Assembly: GCA_030620375.1 (NCBI GenBank) | Contig: JAUXEW010000011.1 | Location: 1 to 23,250 of the forward strand | Direction of reading: 5' to 3' | DNA length: 23,250 nucleotides | From: Desulfobacteraceae bacterium | GTDB taxonomy: Bacteria; Desulfobacterota; Desulfobacteria; Desulfobacterales; UBA5616 | In this document: positions 8,051 through 15,950 of the stretch, piece by piece | Position numbering within the stretch: position 1 is the first letter of the stretch | Layout: every line of letters starts with the position of its first letter | The notes under the pieces: model-generated | What the model saw: the letters and a program-made list of their open reading frames with translations, nothing else | Database searches by the model: none | What the model was told of the DNA's origin: nothing | Made by a program: the position numbers and the translations under genes

Positions 8051-11020
8051 CTACTGATTTTTCGGTATAATTATAATGGTAGCCGCCTTTTTGTTACCCA
8101 GGTACTGTGTTGCCAATTTGGAAACATCCGCTTTAGTGATGGAAGAATAGTCATCGATGATCGTCCGACTCCACTCAAGCTGTTCCGGATGCTGCATAGA
8201 TCCTGATAAAACGGTATTCAGCCAGTAGTCGTTTTTGCGCTTCATATCCTTTATACCCGTAAGCATGGGGCCTAGTGCGAGTCGCAACTCTTCTTGGGTG
8301 ACACCGGATTTGGCAAGATCTGAAGTAATTTTCCGGACTTCTTGTATCACCTGATCGACAGATGACGGGTCTGTTTGAATTAAGATGTGTAATACACCAT
8401 AGCCCTTATATGCCCTGCTGGGATGGTTATAGGCATACAGAGAATAAGCCGCCCCCATTTTTTCGCGGATTTGTTTTCGAAGTCTTTCTGAAACTACTTC
8501 TGATAAAACCGACAACCGACGCGTTTTACGAATATCCCAGATGTCATCTGTTGGGTAGGCAACAACGACCAGACCTTTCGGGATCTTTGTATCAACGGGT
8601 ACTTTAAGCGATTTTCCTAAAGGGAATTCGGGTACTGAAGGTGTTTCTTTCGGGGGCTCGTCTTGTCTTTTTGGAAGTGTTCCAAGATATTCAGACACGC
8701 TTTCTATCACGACGTCAACATCAAAATCGCCCACCACAGACACTTCTATGGCGTCATGGCTTAATGACGATGCTATCCACGTCCTTACGTCCGAAAGGCG
8801 TAATTGGTTGAATTCTTTCTGAAGGGGTAGGCCGAAACGCGGGTCATTCCCTGCCAAGAAGCGCTGCCCGTAAAGTTTTATGGCGCCATCGATGGAATGT
8901 GAGAGCGATTCATACTTTTGATCAAATCGTTTCATTACCAATTCATAGGCTTCTTTCCGAAATCCCGGGTCCACGATATGAGCGTGTATCAGCTGAAACG
9001 CCAAATTAATTTCATCGGATATGGTTTTGGCGTTAAACGCAAAATGCGCTTCCTTTATATGAAAAACAACGGTTGTTTCTTTTCCGGCCATGGCGCGAGA
9101 AAGCTCCTCTTTATCCAGTATTCCCAGACCGCTTTCATTAATGACATCTTTGCTGAGGATGGCAAGGCCAGGGCTTTTAATTGGCTCAGAAGATTTGCCT
9201 GAGCCGAAAGAGACTGAAATTCGAACGTCGTTTGCTTTAAAATCAGTTTTTTTAAGATTCAGCCGAACCCCGTTTTCAAAATCAATTTGAAGGATTCCCA
9301 GATCTGAAATGGTAGCGTGAGAGATAATGGTTCCTTTTTGATACGGTTCTGCAAGGTACGGGAAGCATATTGATTTTTTTTCTTCCGGCTGCAAAACTGT
9401 TTTGGTATGACTGTTTTTATAAGCTGAAAGAATTTGTGTTTCAGGCGCCCTATCCTTATCGGACAATTCAGCATTTCCGGTTAAAATGATTAACCTGTGA
9501 TCGGCTGCCCAGGCTTGGTTCATTGAATCGTTTAGGTCTTCCAAGGTTAACGCGCTGACCACCGGAGAGAAAATCTCTTTTTTTTGAAATGGAGATTGAA
9601 ACACCCTGTCGTGACGAATAGATGAAAGAATGCTTCTTGCCAAGTCCTTGCTGTCCCGGGTCGACGCTTTTTTCAAGGCAGTGCTATAATCAGAAAGCAC
9701 CTCCTTTTTAGCCCTTTCAAGTTCTGTTTTGGTAAATCCGTAAGTAAGGGCCTGCCGAAGGACCTGTTCAATAAGAGAAAGCGCGTCGATCCAGTTGTTG
9801 GGATGGCATTTGGCCGAAATCTCTGCATATTGAACCTGATTGATAAAAATCCCTGAATTAATAGATGCGGAAGTAAAGGGAGCCTTCGGTTTTCGAACCA
9901 ATTCCGCCAACCGATTTTGCACAATTTGATCAGCAACGTCATGAATCAACAGATTCTTTTGAAGATTAAAAGAATCCGATTTAGGGGTAATCTTTTGTAA
10001 AACTTCTATGCTGACCGTTGTATAGCCGGCCTCCTTTTCAAAATGGTAAAAGACTTTAAGGCCTTTGTGGGCGACCTTTCCAAATTCAGGAGAGGGTAAT
10101 TTTGCCGCTTGGGCGGTTAAATTGTCAAATTGTCCAATAATGAGTTCTTCTGCTATATGGGTGACAAAATCGCCCACCATCACCAGTATCAAATTGTCCG
10201 GCCTATATCCTGCATCGTAAAAGGATTTAAGCCTCTGACGGTCTAAGGTTTTGATAATCTCTTCTTTTCCAATGGGGAGTCGTTTTGAAAACTTTGCGTC
10301 AGGGAACTCAAATGCCAGGGTGGATACAAATGTACGATATGAAGAAGAGTCCCGTGTCCGCATTTCTGCTAAGACCACTTTGCGTTCCCTGTCAATTTCC
10401 TCCGGTAATAACAGCGCACCTTCAGCATAATCTTTCATTACCAAAAGCGCCTGATCCAGACTTTTCCGGTCCCCTGCCGGCAGTAATATATCATAAACGG
10501 TTTCATAAAAACCGGTTCGACCATTGGCATCAGGGCCAAACTGCATTCCGATACTCTGGAAATATTGTACCAGCTTGCCGGGTTTAAAATGAGTGGTCCC
10601 GCAAAACAGCAAATGTTCCAGAAAATGAGCCAATCCTTGCTCATGATCTTCTTCTGACATGGAGCCGGCTTGAACCTCTAAATGAACGCTTACCCGGTCT
10701 TTTGGCTCGGTATTGTTAAGTAATACATATCTAAACCCATTGTTAAGCGTCCCGAATTTCACGGCAGGATCCGGGATAAGATCACTTTTTTCATGGGGCC
10801 ATAGGGGTTGCAGAGGAGCCACCTCATCGGCTGCGCATACTGCAAATACGGGTTGATGGATATATCCGACAAAAGATTCAATTTTAGCGATAGGGTTCAA
10901 TAAAAAGCAGTAAAAAAGGAAAAGGAATATAAACCAGGTGGCAACATCATACGGTGGGGGGCGATTTTTTATGATCCAGCAGATTTTGGATAAAGTGTTT
11001 TTGTTTTGTTTTGGGCTCAT
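8051..11020 (-). CDS. M16 family zinc metallopeptidase, membrane anchored
   Basis: This 989-residue peptidase of the pitrilysin/insulinase family carries the inverted zinc motif HFLEH (H132, E135, H136) within GLAHFLEHLLFCGTTHF. About 80 residues on, ERKVVLAE (E212-E219) supplies the third zinc ligand, usually the second glutamate of this pair. The N-terminal catalytic half is followed by middle domains and a C-terminal M16 half without the zinc motif but with the typical GDFDVDVVIESVSEYLG, consistent with a two-fold clamshell enzyme. A hydrophobic segment at about 29-43 precedes the enzyme, which suggests export with an uncleaved anchor, so it probably acts on peptides in the periplasm. The length matches the 900-1000-residue M16 class. 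The start at 11020 has GGAG upstream. It is a single gene, convergent with the ABC operon. The substrate is unknown. Confidence 0.92.
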   Translation of the reverse strand: MSPKQNKNTLSKICWIIKNRPPPYDVATWFIFLFLFYCFLLNPIAKIESFVGYIHQPVFAVCAADEVAPLQPLWPHEKSDLIPDPAVKFGTLNNGFRYVLLNNTEPKDRVSVHLEVQAGSMSEEDHEQGLAHFLEHLLFCGTTHFKPGKLVQYFQSIGMQFGPDANGRTGFYETVYDILLPAGDRKSLDQALLVMKDYAEGALLLPEEIDRERKVVLAEMRTRDSSSYRTFVSTLAFEFPDAKFSKRLPIGKEEIIKTLDRQRLKSFYDAGYRPDNLILVMVGDFVTHIAEELIIGQFDNLTAQAAKLPSPEFGKVAHKGLKVFYHFEKEAGYTTVSIEVLQKITPKSDSFNLQKNLLIHDVADQIVQNRLAELVRKPKAPFTSASINSGIFINQVQYAEISAKCHPNNWIDALSLIEQVLRQALTYGFTKTELERAKKEVLSDYSTALKKASTRDSKDLARSILSSIRHDRVFQSPFQKKEIFSPVVSALTLEDLNDSMNQAWAADHRLIILTGNAELSDKDRAPETQILSAYKNSHTKTVLQPEEKKSICFPYLAEPYQKGTIISHATISDLGILQIDFENGVRLNLKKTDFKANDVRISVSFGSGKSSEPIKSPGLAILSKDVINESGLGILDKEELSRAMAGKETTVVFHIKEAHFAFNAKTISDEINLAFQLIHAHIVDPGFRKEAYELVMKRFDQKYESLSHSIDGAIKLYGQRFLAGNDPRFGLPLQKEFNQLRLSDVRTWIASSLSHDAIEVSVVGDFDVDVVIESVSEYLGTLPKRQDEPPKETPSVPEFPLGKSLKVPVDTKIPKGLVVVAYPTDDIWDIRKTRRLSVLSEVVSERLRKQIREKMGAAYSLYAYNHPSRAYKGYGVLHILIQTDPSSVDQVIQEVRKITSDLAKSGVTQEELRLALGPMLTGIKDMKRKNDYWLNTVLSGSMQHPEQLEWSRTIIDDYSSITKADVSKLATQYLGNKKAATIIIIPKNQ

Positions 11021-11058
11021 ATTTTTTCTCCGGCAGTATGGTTCTTGAACCGAAACAG

Positions 11059-11096
11059 CCGGGGAACTCCCTCAACTTGCATGGGGAATTCCCCGG
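11059..11096 (-). repeat. GC-rich hairpin in the leader of the M16 gene
   Basis: CCGGGGAA (11059-11066) pairs with TTCCCCGG (11089-11096), and TCCC pairs with GGGA inside after a single mismatch. A second small hairpin, GGTTC-TT-GAACC, lies at 11040-11051. Both fall between the M16 start (11020) and the repeat element at 11160. Neither is followed by a T-run on the minus strand, so a leader structure or REP-like element is more likely than a terminator. Confidence 0.45.
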
Positions 11097-11159
11097 TGAT
11101 GTTTCAAGATCTCCTGATACGCGTGAAACCGGTGCGGATATAGAGAAAAATCGTTCAAG

Positions 11160-11342
11160 TTAGATAGTGTCCATCCAGAAACGGCATCTTTTGGCCCGGA
11201 GCTTCGTTTGAGCGCTCTTGAAATCCTCAAAATAGCCATGCGCTATGCCCGTTGACACTATGACAGCTACGCTGTCGGTTTCAAAATCGCTCAAGCCTTG
11301 CCCTGAACCAAAATCTACCATTTCTGGATGGACAATAGATAG
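11160..11342. mobile_element. MITE-like element with 14-bp terminal inverted repeats
   Basis: TGTCCATCCAGAAA (11168-11181) and TTTCTGGATGGACA (11321-11334) are perfect inverted repeats bounding 167 bp with no transposase. Immediately outside lie TTAGATAG (11160-11167) and ATAGATAG (11335-11342), which agree at 7 of 8 bases and look like an 8-bp target duplication. Inside are short hairpins such as GACAGC-TAC-GCTGTC. An 84-codon minus-strand frame (11160-11414) runs through one end and beyond; it has no convincing ribosome site and I treat it as non-coding. Mobilisation by an unrelated transposase in trans would be needed. The call is by structure only. Confidence 0.55.
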
Positions 11343-11515
11343 TGCCTGAACGAAAACTGCCAATTTTCCGCTCGCCTTGAACTTGAAAAAATGATCTGTT
11401 TTTCGTTCGGACACCGGATAATATAAAACAGACTTTTGAAAATGGCAATAAAAAGGAAGAAAGAAAACAGGGAGTTGCTACAGGTATTCAGACGGGCAAA
11501 TGGTTACGGGCTCTT

Positions 11516-11550
11516 AAAAAACCCCCGGTGCATGGCACCGGGGGTTTTTT
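11516..11550 (-). terminator. Strong intrinsic terminator of the H1-like gene
   Basis: AAAAAACCCCCGGTGC (11516-11531) and GCACCGGGGGTTTTTT (11535-11550) form a perfect 16-bp stem with a 3-base loop. It lies 55 bases beyond the stop of the H1-like gene. The symmetric A/T ends make it functional in both directions in principle. Confidence 0.85.
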
Positions 11551-11604
11551 AACTTCGGGCCACTAAAGCGCCCCTTTATTTTTTTTAGCTATGCGGGTAG
11601 CGGA

Positions 11605-12093
11605 TTACTTACTCGCAATATAAATGCCCCTTGTCTTGGAAGCGATCTTGCCGCGTTTGGCCAGCTTATAAAGAGCATTACTGAGCTGTCTGCCGTCAAT
11701 CTTGGTTTTTGTTTTTAAGTCAGTGATGGTAATGCCGGATTTAATTCTTTTAATTGCAGTAAAAACCTGGTCGATAACGGTGGCCGTTTTTGCAGAAGCC
11801 TTTTTGGGAGCCGCTTTTTTAGCTGGGGCAGCTTTCTTCTTGGGAGCCGCTTTTTTAGCTGGGGCGGCCTTCTTCTTGGGAGCCGCTTTTTTAGCTGGGG
11901 CGGCCTTCTTTTTGGGAGCCGCTTTTTTAGCTGGGGCAGCTTTCTTCTTGGGGGCGGCCTTCTTTTTGGGAGCAGCCGAGCCATGAAGCTGATCAACTCT
12001 ATTAGAAATCTTTTCCACCTGTTTGGAAAGAGCCACCAGCGATTTTGAAACGGTTCCTAACATTGCTTTAAGGTTTGTTTGTATCTTCGTCAT
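11605..12093 (-). CDS. Histone H1-like DNA-binding protein
   Basis: This 162-residue basic protein has three parts. Residues 1-39 form an amphipathic helical start (MTKIQTNLKAMLGTVSKSLV and on to QLHG). Residues 40-101 are Lys/Ala/Pro repeats of the eukaryotic H1-tail type, with a 12-residue unit AAPKKKAAPAKK in about four copies. Residues 102-162 (VIDQVFTAIKRIKSGITITD to the end) read like a small winged-helix or HTH domain. Such proteins coat or condense DNA without sequence specificity through the charged tail. The ribosome site is very strong (AAGGAGG, 8 bases before the ATG), which suggests high expression, and a strong terminator follows. It is a single-gene unit. The folded domain at the C-terminus, not the N-terminus, is a point of difference from classic H1. 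Chromatin-like compaction is inferred from the tail chemistry. Confidence 0.85.
   Translation of the reverse strand: MTKIQTNLKAMLGTVSKSLVALSKQVEKISNRVDQLHGSAAPKKKAAPKKKAAPAKKAAPKKKAAPAKKAAPKKKAAPAKKAAPKKKAAPAKKAAPKKASAKTATVIDQVFTAIKRIKSGITITDLKTKTKIDGRQLSNALYKLAKRGKIASKTRGIYIASK
11806..11949. repeat. Four tandem 36-bp units coding the H1-like tail
   Basis: Units start at 11806, 11842, 11878 and 11914, each beginning GGGAGCCGCTTTTTTAGCTG on the plus strand and differing at only a few positions (GCAGCTTTC versus GCGGCCTTC). A partial, diverged unit follows to about 11976. Each unit encodes 12 residues. High DNA identity means copy number can change by slippage or recombination. Confidence 0.9.
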
Positions 12094-12138
12094 TTAATTT
12101 TCCTCCTTATTTCCTGTTTGTTTTAAAATTAATTATTG

Positions 12139-12167
12139 TAAATAATAAATAAAGAAGCAAATGTCAA
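12139..12167 (-). promoter_or_regulatory. Candidate promoter of the H1-like gene
   Basis: On the minus strand TTGACA (12167-12162) is followed after 17 bases by TATTTA (12144-12139) in a very A+T-rich tract. It lies about 50 bases before the ATG at 12093. The -35 is perfect and the -10 is poor. Confidence 0.38.
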
Positions 12168-12230
12168 CACATTCCGTGAAGATATTTTGAACGAACAGTA
12201 GTTGACAAAAGAAATTCCATGTGAAAAGAA

Positions 12231-12266
12231 TTTGAGGTATAAAAGATATGTCTTTTATACCTCAAA
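12231..12266 (+). promoter_or_regulatory. Perfect 16-bp-stem palindrome in the helicase leader
   Basis: TTTGAGGTATAAAAGA (12231-12246) and TCTTTTATACCTCAAA (12251-12266) are perfect inverted repeats around TATG. The structure ends 21 bases before the helicase ATG at 12288 and just before its AAGGA. No T-run follows on the plus strand. It could be a protein-binding operator or an mRNA hairpin controlling translation. Confidence 0.5.
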
Positions 12267-12287
12267 AGAAAAGGATCGACCCTCTTC

Positions 12288-14270
12288 ATGCAGCAGATAA
12301 GTTTTAAGGAAGACAGTACTAAGAATCGTATTTCTCTTGAAGCGATGTTAAATCCTTCCCAATGGGAAGCTGTAGCTTTTCGGGAAGGCTCCATTTTGGT
12401 CATAGCGGGCGCCGGTAGCGGAAAAACCCTTACGCTAACCTGTAGAGTCGCCAGCCTGGTAAACGAAGGCATTTTACCCAGATCGATTCTTCTATTGACG
12501 TTTACTCGAAAGGCAGCACAAGAAATGTTACGGCGGGCGACCGATCTACTGGATAATCGGTGCGAAAAAGTATCCGGAGGAACGTTTCATTCGTTTGCGA
12601 ATACGATACTACGGCAATATGCTGCGGAGATGGGGTTCCCAAACGGATATGCAATTATTGATCGTACGGATGCGGAAGATCTGATCGGTATGATTAGAAA
12701 AGAAATGAATTTCTCCTCTAAAATTCGTTCATTTCCAACCAAGAAGACATTGATGGATATCTTCAGCCGAGCCGCTAATAAAGTGTTGTCCATCGAAGAC
12801 ATCGTTTTTATGGAGTATGTTCATTTTTCTTCTGATATCGAAACTATCGCCCGGATTCACCGGGAATACAGAAGCAGAAAAATCCTCCATGGTTTCGTCG
12901 ATTATGACGACTTATTGATTGATCTAAGAAATCTTTTATACGAGCACGCCGAGATATGTGATAAGATATCTTTATCTTATCAATACATCATGGTGGATGA
13001 ATATCAAGACACCAATAAAATTCAGGCAGAAATCTTATACCTCTTATCCACGGCCAACAAAAACGTTATGGTTGTCGGGGATGATTCTCAGAGCATATAT
13101 GCTTTTCGAGGAGCAAATTTTAAGAATATTATGGAGTTTCCTAAAGTTTTTCCAGCCGCGAAAATCATTCGATTGGAAGAAAATTACCGAAGCGTACAGC
13201 CCATATTGACACTAACCAATATGATTATTGACCGGGCAGTAGAAAAATATTCAAAGCGGTTGTTTACACAAAAAAAAGAAGGGTCAACGCCAATTCTTAT
13301 CAATACGGCCGATGAAAAAAACCAATCCCTTTTTGTGGTTCAAACGATATATGAGCTAAATAAAAGAGGTATTCCCTTTAATGATATGGCCATTCTGTTT
13401 AGGGCGGGATTTCATTCCTTTGACCTTGAAATCGAACTTGGCAGAGAAGGCATTTCTTTTAAAAAGGTGGGAGGGTTTAAATTTATGGAATCCGCCCACA
13501 TAAAGGACGTCCTGGCTCACCTTCGGGTACTTTCTCATCCCCATGACCGGTTAAGCTGGTATCGTATCCTTTCTCTGATAGACAATATCGGTCCCCAAAA
13601 AGCCCATATGATCTATGAAAGGATAGCCGGAGAGCAAGCGGGCTATTTAAGCCTGGTTAATAACAAATTCCCGTCACATATAGAAAAGCATATCGACAGA
13701 CTTAAGCAATTTTTTATGCTGCTCCACACCAAAAACCTGTCCGTATGCGAGCTGGGTGAGGCCGTATTGAAATATTACACGCCGGCATTAAAGAAAAAGT
13801 TTGATGACTATCCTAAACGGGCAAAAGATCTGGAGCAGTTGGTTGTTATCATGGAACGGTACCAAAGCCTTGTTGCATTTTTAACCGATATGGCCCTTGA
13901 GCCACCCAATACCAGTTCTGAAAACAGACTAGAGACGGATGTCTCAACAGATGATCGACTTACGCTTTCAACCATACATTCCGCTAAAGGGCTTGAATGG
14001 CATTCGATCTTTATTATATGGGCACTGGATGGCCGATTCCCATCCATACACGCCATAGATAATGAAGCGTCCCTGGAAGAAGAGCGACGGTTGATGTATG
14101 TGGCGGCGACGCGAGCAAAAGAGAACCTGTTTTTTATCTATCCACAAGACATTTATGACCGGAGTGCGGGGATGAGGCTGAGTCGACCGACCCGTTTTTT
14201 AGATGACATTCCGGATGAAATATTAGAAAAACGTTCCGAGGGTATTCGGGATTGGTCTTATGATATTTGA
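12288..14270 (+). CDS. UvrD/PcrA-like superfamily 1A DNA helicase
   Basis: This 660-residue ATP-dependent 3'-5' helicase has all SF1 motifs: Q-motif NPSQWEAV (22-29), Walker A AGAGSGKT (40-47), TFTRKAA motif Ia (71-77), motif II VDEYQDTN (236-243), motif III GDDSQSIYAFRGA (264-276), motif IV EENYRS, motif V LSTIHSAKGLEWHSIFI and motif VI EERRLMYVAATRAKE. It is shorter than PcrA/UvrD (about 720) because the C-terminal tail that contacts RNA polymerase in those proteins is missing, so a Rep-like or general repair role is possible. The start at 12288 has AAGGA with a long 12-base gap; a second ATG at codon 20 (LNPSQ follows) is an alternative. It is transcribed alone, behind the palindrome at 12231-12266 and divergent from the H1-like gene. 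Confidence 0.92.
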   Translation: MQQISFKEDSTKNRISLEAMLNPSQWEAVAFREGSILVIAGAGSGKTLTLTCRVASLVNEGILPRSILLLTFTRKAAQEMLRRATDLLDNRCEKVSGGTFHSFANTILRQYAAEMGFPNGYAIIDRTDAEDLIGMIRKEMNFSSKIRSFPTKKTLMDIFSRAANKVLSIEDIVFMEYVHFSSDIETIARIHREYRSRKILHGFVDYDDLLIDLRNLLYEHAEICDKISLSYQYIMVDEYQDTNKIQAEILYLLSTANKNVMVVGDDSQSIYAFRGANFKNIMEFPKVFPAAKIIRLEENYRSVQPILTLTNMIIDRAVEKYSKRLFTQKKEGSTPILINTADEKNQSLFVVQTIYELNKRGIPFNDMAILFRAGFHSFDLEIELGREGISFKKVGGFKFMESAHIKDVLAHLRVLSHPHDRLSWYRILSLIDNIGPQKAHMIYERIAGEQAGYLSLVNNKFPSHIEKHIDRLKQFFMLLHTKNLSVCELGEAVLKYYTPALKKKFDDYPKRAKDLEQLVVIMERYQSLVAFLTDMALEPPNTSSENRLETDVSTDDRLTLSTIHSAKGLEWHSIFIIWALDGRFPSIHAIDNEASLEEERRLMYVAATRAKENLFFIYPQDIYDRSAGMRLSRPTRFLDDIPDEILEKRSEGIRDWSYDI

Positions 14271-14641
14271 ACGAAGGTGTGTATGTGGCGCCCGAACAAA
14301 AACCGGATCATTGTTTAAAGTTCAAGGCGGGCGAAAAATTCAGCGCTAATCGGGCAAAAGGGAGCGTTTTGCAAAAGTCTCATTAAGTATGTTGAGGATT
14401 AATCCGCCCTTCTCCCGCTTTACGGGAAAAATAAAGTTCCACCACGGCGGGGATATGCGGATGGCGGCTTACTTTATTTTGGTTGATTTGGCGGGGTGGT
14501 CATGATACTTGCCAGACCCGAAAGCGTGATGAACCCGAAGTGTTTACCTTTTTGAACTGCAACATTGATCCTATCCATCCCTGCGGGACTATGGTGAACT
14601 TCAATGTGATGCGAAGGCGGATGCGGTCATTTGAAATGAAC
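14271..14641. other. Intergenic region with inverted repeats and an ORF relic
   Basis: No convincing gene is present. AAAATAAAGT (14428-14437) and ACTTTATTTT (14471-14480) are perfect inverted repeats 33 bases apart, and TCCCG-CTTTA-CGGGA (14413-14427) is a small hairpin. On the minus strand a 34-codon frame (14578-14474) beginning MDRINVAVQKGKHFGFITL and ending with a proline/asparagine-rich stretch lacks a ribosome site. It is either a relic or part of a dispersed repeat. No terminator with a T-run was found for the helicase gene. Confidence 0.4.
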
Positions 14642-14680
14642 GCCTCCCCGCAGCAAGCTTAAGGGGTTAGCGCTCGCATT
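14642..14680 (+). repeat. 39-bp dispersed intergenic repeat, copy 1
   Basis: This stretch is identical over 39 bases to 19151-19189. It begins GCCTCCCCGCAGCAAGCTTA and ends AGCGCTCGCATT. A CCCC/GGGG pair inside brackets an AAGCTT core. It lies 36 bases before the pit start codon, so it will be in or near the pit leader. Confidence 0.85.
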
Positions 14681-14715
14681 TCTTATTCAACAATGAATTT
14701 TTGAGAAAATAACCA

Positions 14716-15939
14716 ATGCTTCCAGATTATTTTATTCTCGTATTAGGGTATATTTTTGGGTTTTACATGGCATGGAATATCGGAGCCAATGATGTGGCCA
14801 ATGCCATGGCATCAGCCGTCGGCGCAAGAGCGATTACCATTCGTCAGGCTATATTTATTGCGGGAATTTTAAATGTTGTCGGTGCAACATTTATAGGATC
14901 TCATGTCACCAACACGATTCGTAAGGGCATTGTTTCCACGGAGATTCTTAATGATCCGCATTTGGTCCTTATCGGCGCATTGGCGGCCCTTTTGGGCGCG
15001 GCCTTTTGGGTCAGCTTTGCCACCTGGAAATCGTTACCCGTTTCCACCACCCATTCCATCGTCGGGGCGATGGTCGGATACGGCATCGTGGCCGGAGGAT
15101 TTTCAGTTATCCAATGGAGCAAGCTGTTGGCGGTTGTTGCCAGCTGGGTCATATCTCCGGTATTTAGTATGGTCATTTCCTATTTAATGTTCAAGATTAT
15201 CATAAAGTTAATTTTAAGCAGGGAGGACCCGTTTTTACAGGCCATGAAGTTGAGCCCGATATTTATCGGCGTAACCTTTTTTGTGGTTGTCCTGTCTTTC
15301 CTTTTAAAAACCCCCCTGGGCAAAACATTGTCCGTCGGTACATCGGAAGCACTGTTGGCTGCGTCCCTGTCGGCGGCTGTATTCGGCTATATCGGCAAGC
15401 AGATTTTGTCACGGTTTATAACGGACCGCCAAAAGGGTGCCGAGGGAATCTTCAGGGTGATACAAATCGGAACCTCCTGTTATGTTGCGCTTGCGCAGGG
15501 CGCAAATGATGTGGCAAATGCAATCGGGCCCATTGCCGTGATCTATTTTATGGTCAAAACCGGTAGTGTTGGTACAGAAGTCCCGGTTCCGATTTTTTTA
15601 CTTTTTTTTGGTGGGCTGGGAATTGCCTGTGGAATTTCCATGGCGGGATACCGGGTCATGGATACCATCGGTTCAAAAATAACGACCCTTAGTAATACAC
15701 GGGGGTTTTGCGTTGATTTCGCTGCCGCGACAACGGTTCTGGTCGCATCAAAACTGGGATTGCCGGTTTCAACCACCCATGCCGCAGTGGGAGGTGTGAC
15801 GGGGGTTGGGCTGGCACGGGGCATTGAAGCCGTAAATTTTGGAGTTATTTTTAAAATCATGTTATATTGGATATTAACCGTACCTGTCGCCGCCGTGACC
15901 AGTATGGTTATTATCAAAATATTGCAACTCTTTTTATAA
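14716..15939 (+). CDS. pit: Pit-family inorganic phosphate transporter
   Basis: This 407-residue polytopic symporter of the PHO4/Pit family imports phosphate, usually as a neutral metal-phosphate complex with a proton, or with sodium. Both halves of the internally duplicated fold carry the family signature: NIGANDVANAM at 21-31 and QGANDVANAIG at 261-271. Each is followed by a second repeat LPVSTTHS (108-115) and LPVSTTHA (about 354-361). The length is in the usual bacterial range. The ribosome site before the ATG at 14716 is weak (TTGAG). A DUF47 protein gene follows after 11 bases with its own strong site, a common pairing in which the PhoU-like protein modulates the transporter. Sulfate transport has been proposed for some deltaproteobacterial Pit relatives, so phosphate is likely but not proven. 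Confidence 0.92.
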   Translation: MLPDYFILVLGYIFGFYMAWNIGANDVANAMASAVGARAITIRQAIFIAGILNVVGATFIGSHVTNTIRKGIVSTEILNDPHLVLIGALAALLGAAFWVSFATWKSLPVSTTHSIVGAMVGYGIVAGGFSVIQWSKLLAVVASWVISPVFSMVISYLMFKIIIKLILSREDPFLQAMKLSPIFIGVTFFVVVLSFLLKTPLGKTLSVGTSEALLAASLSAAVFGYIGKQILSRFITDRQKGAEGIFRVIQIGTSCYVALAQGANDVANAIGPIAVIYFMVKTGSVGTEVPVPIFLLFFGGLGIACGISMAGYRVMDTIGSKITTLSNTRGFCVDFAAATTVLVASKLGLPVSTTHAAVGGVTGVGLARGIEAVNFGVIFKIMLYWILTVPVAAVTSMVIIKILQLFL

Positions 15940-15950
15940 AGGAGGACAAT

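Noticed and set aside
11160..11414. An 84-codon minus-strand frame that could be called a hypothetical protein.
   Set aside because: It runs through the end of the MITE-like element, has no convincing ribosome site, and contains inverted repeats and hairpins typical of a non-coding repeat.
11806..11949. The 36-bp tandem repeats as a possible CRISPR array.
   Set aside because: The units are directly adjacent with no spacers and encode a continuous repeated peptide.
11702..11996. Long frames on both strands through the H1-like gene, one rich in FLGAAFLAGAA repeats.
   Set aside because: They are shadows of the Lys/Ala/Pro codon repeats; the H1-like frame has the strong ribosome site, the terminator and a sensible domain order.
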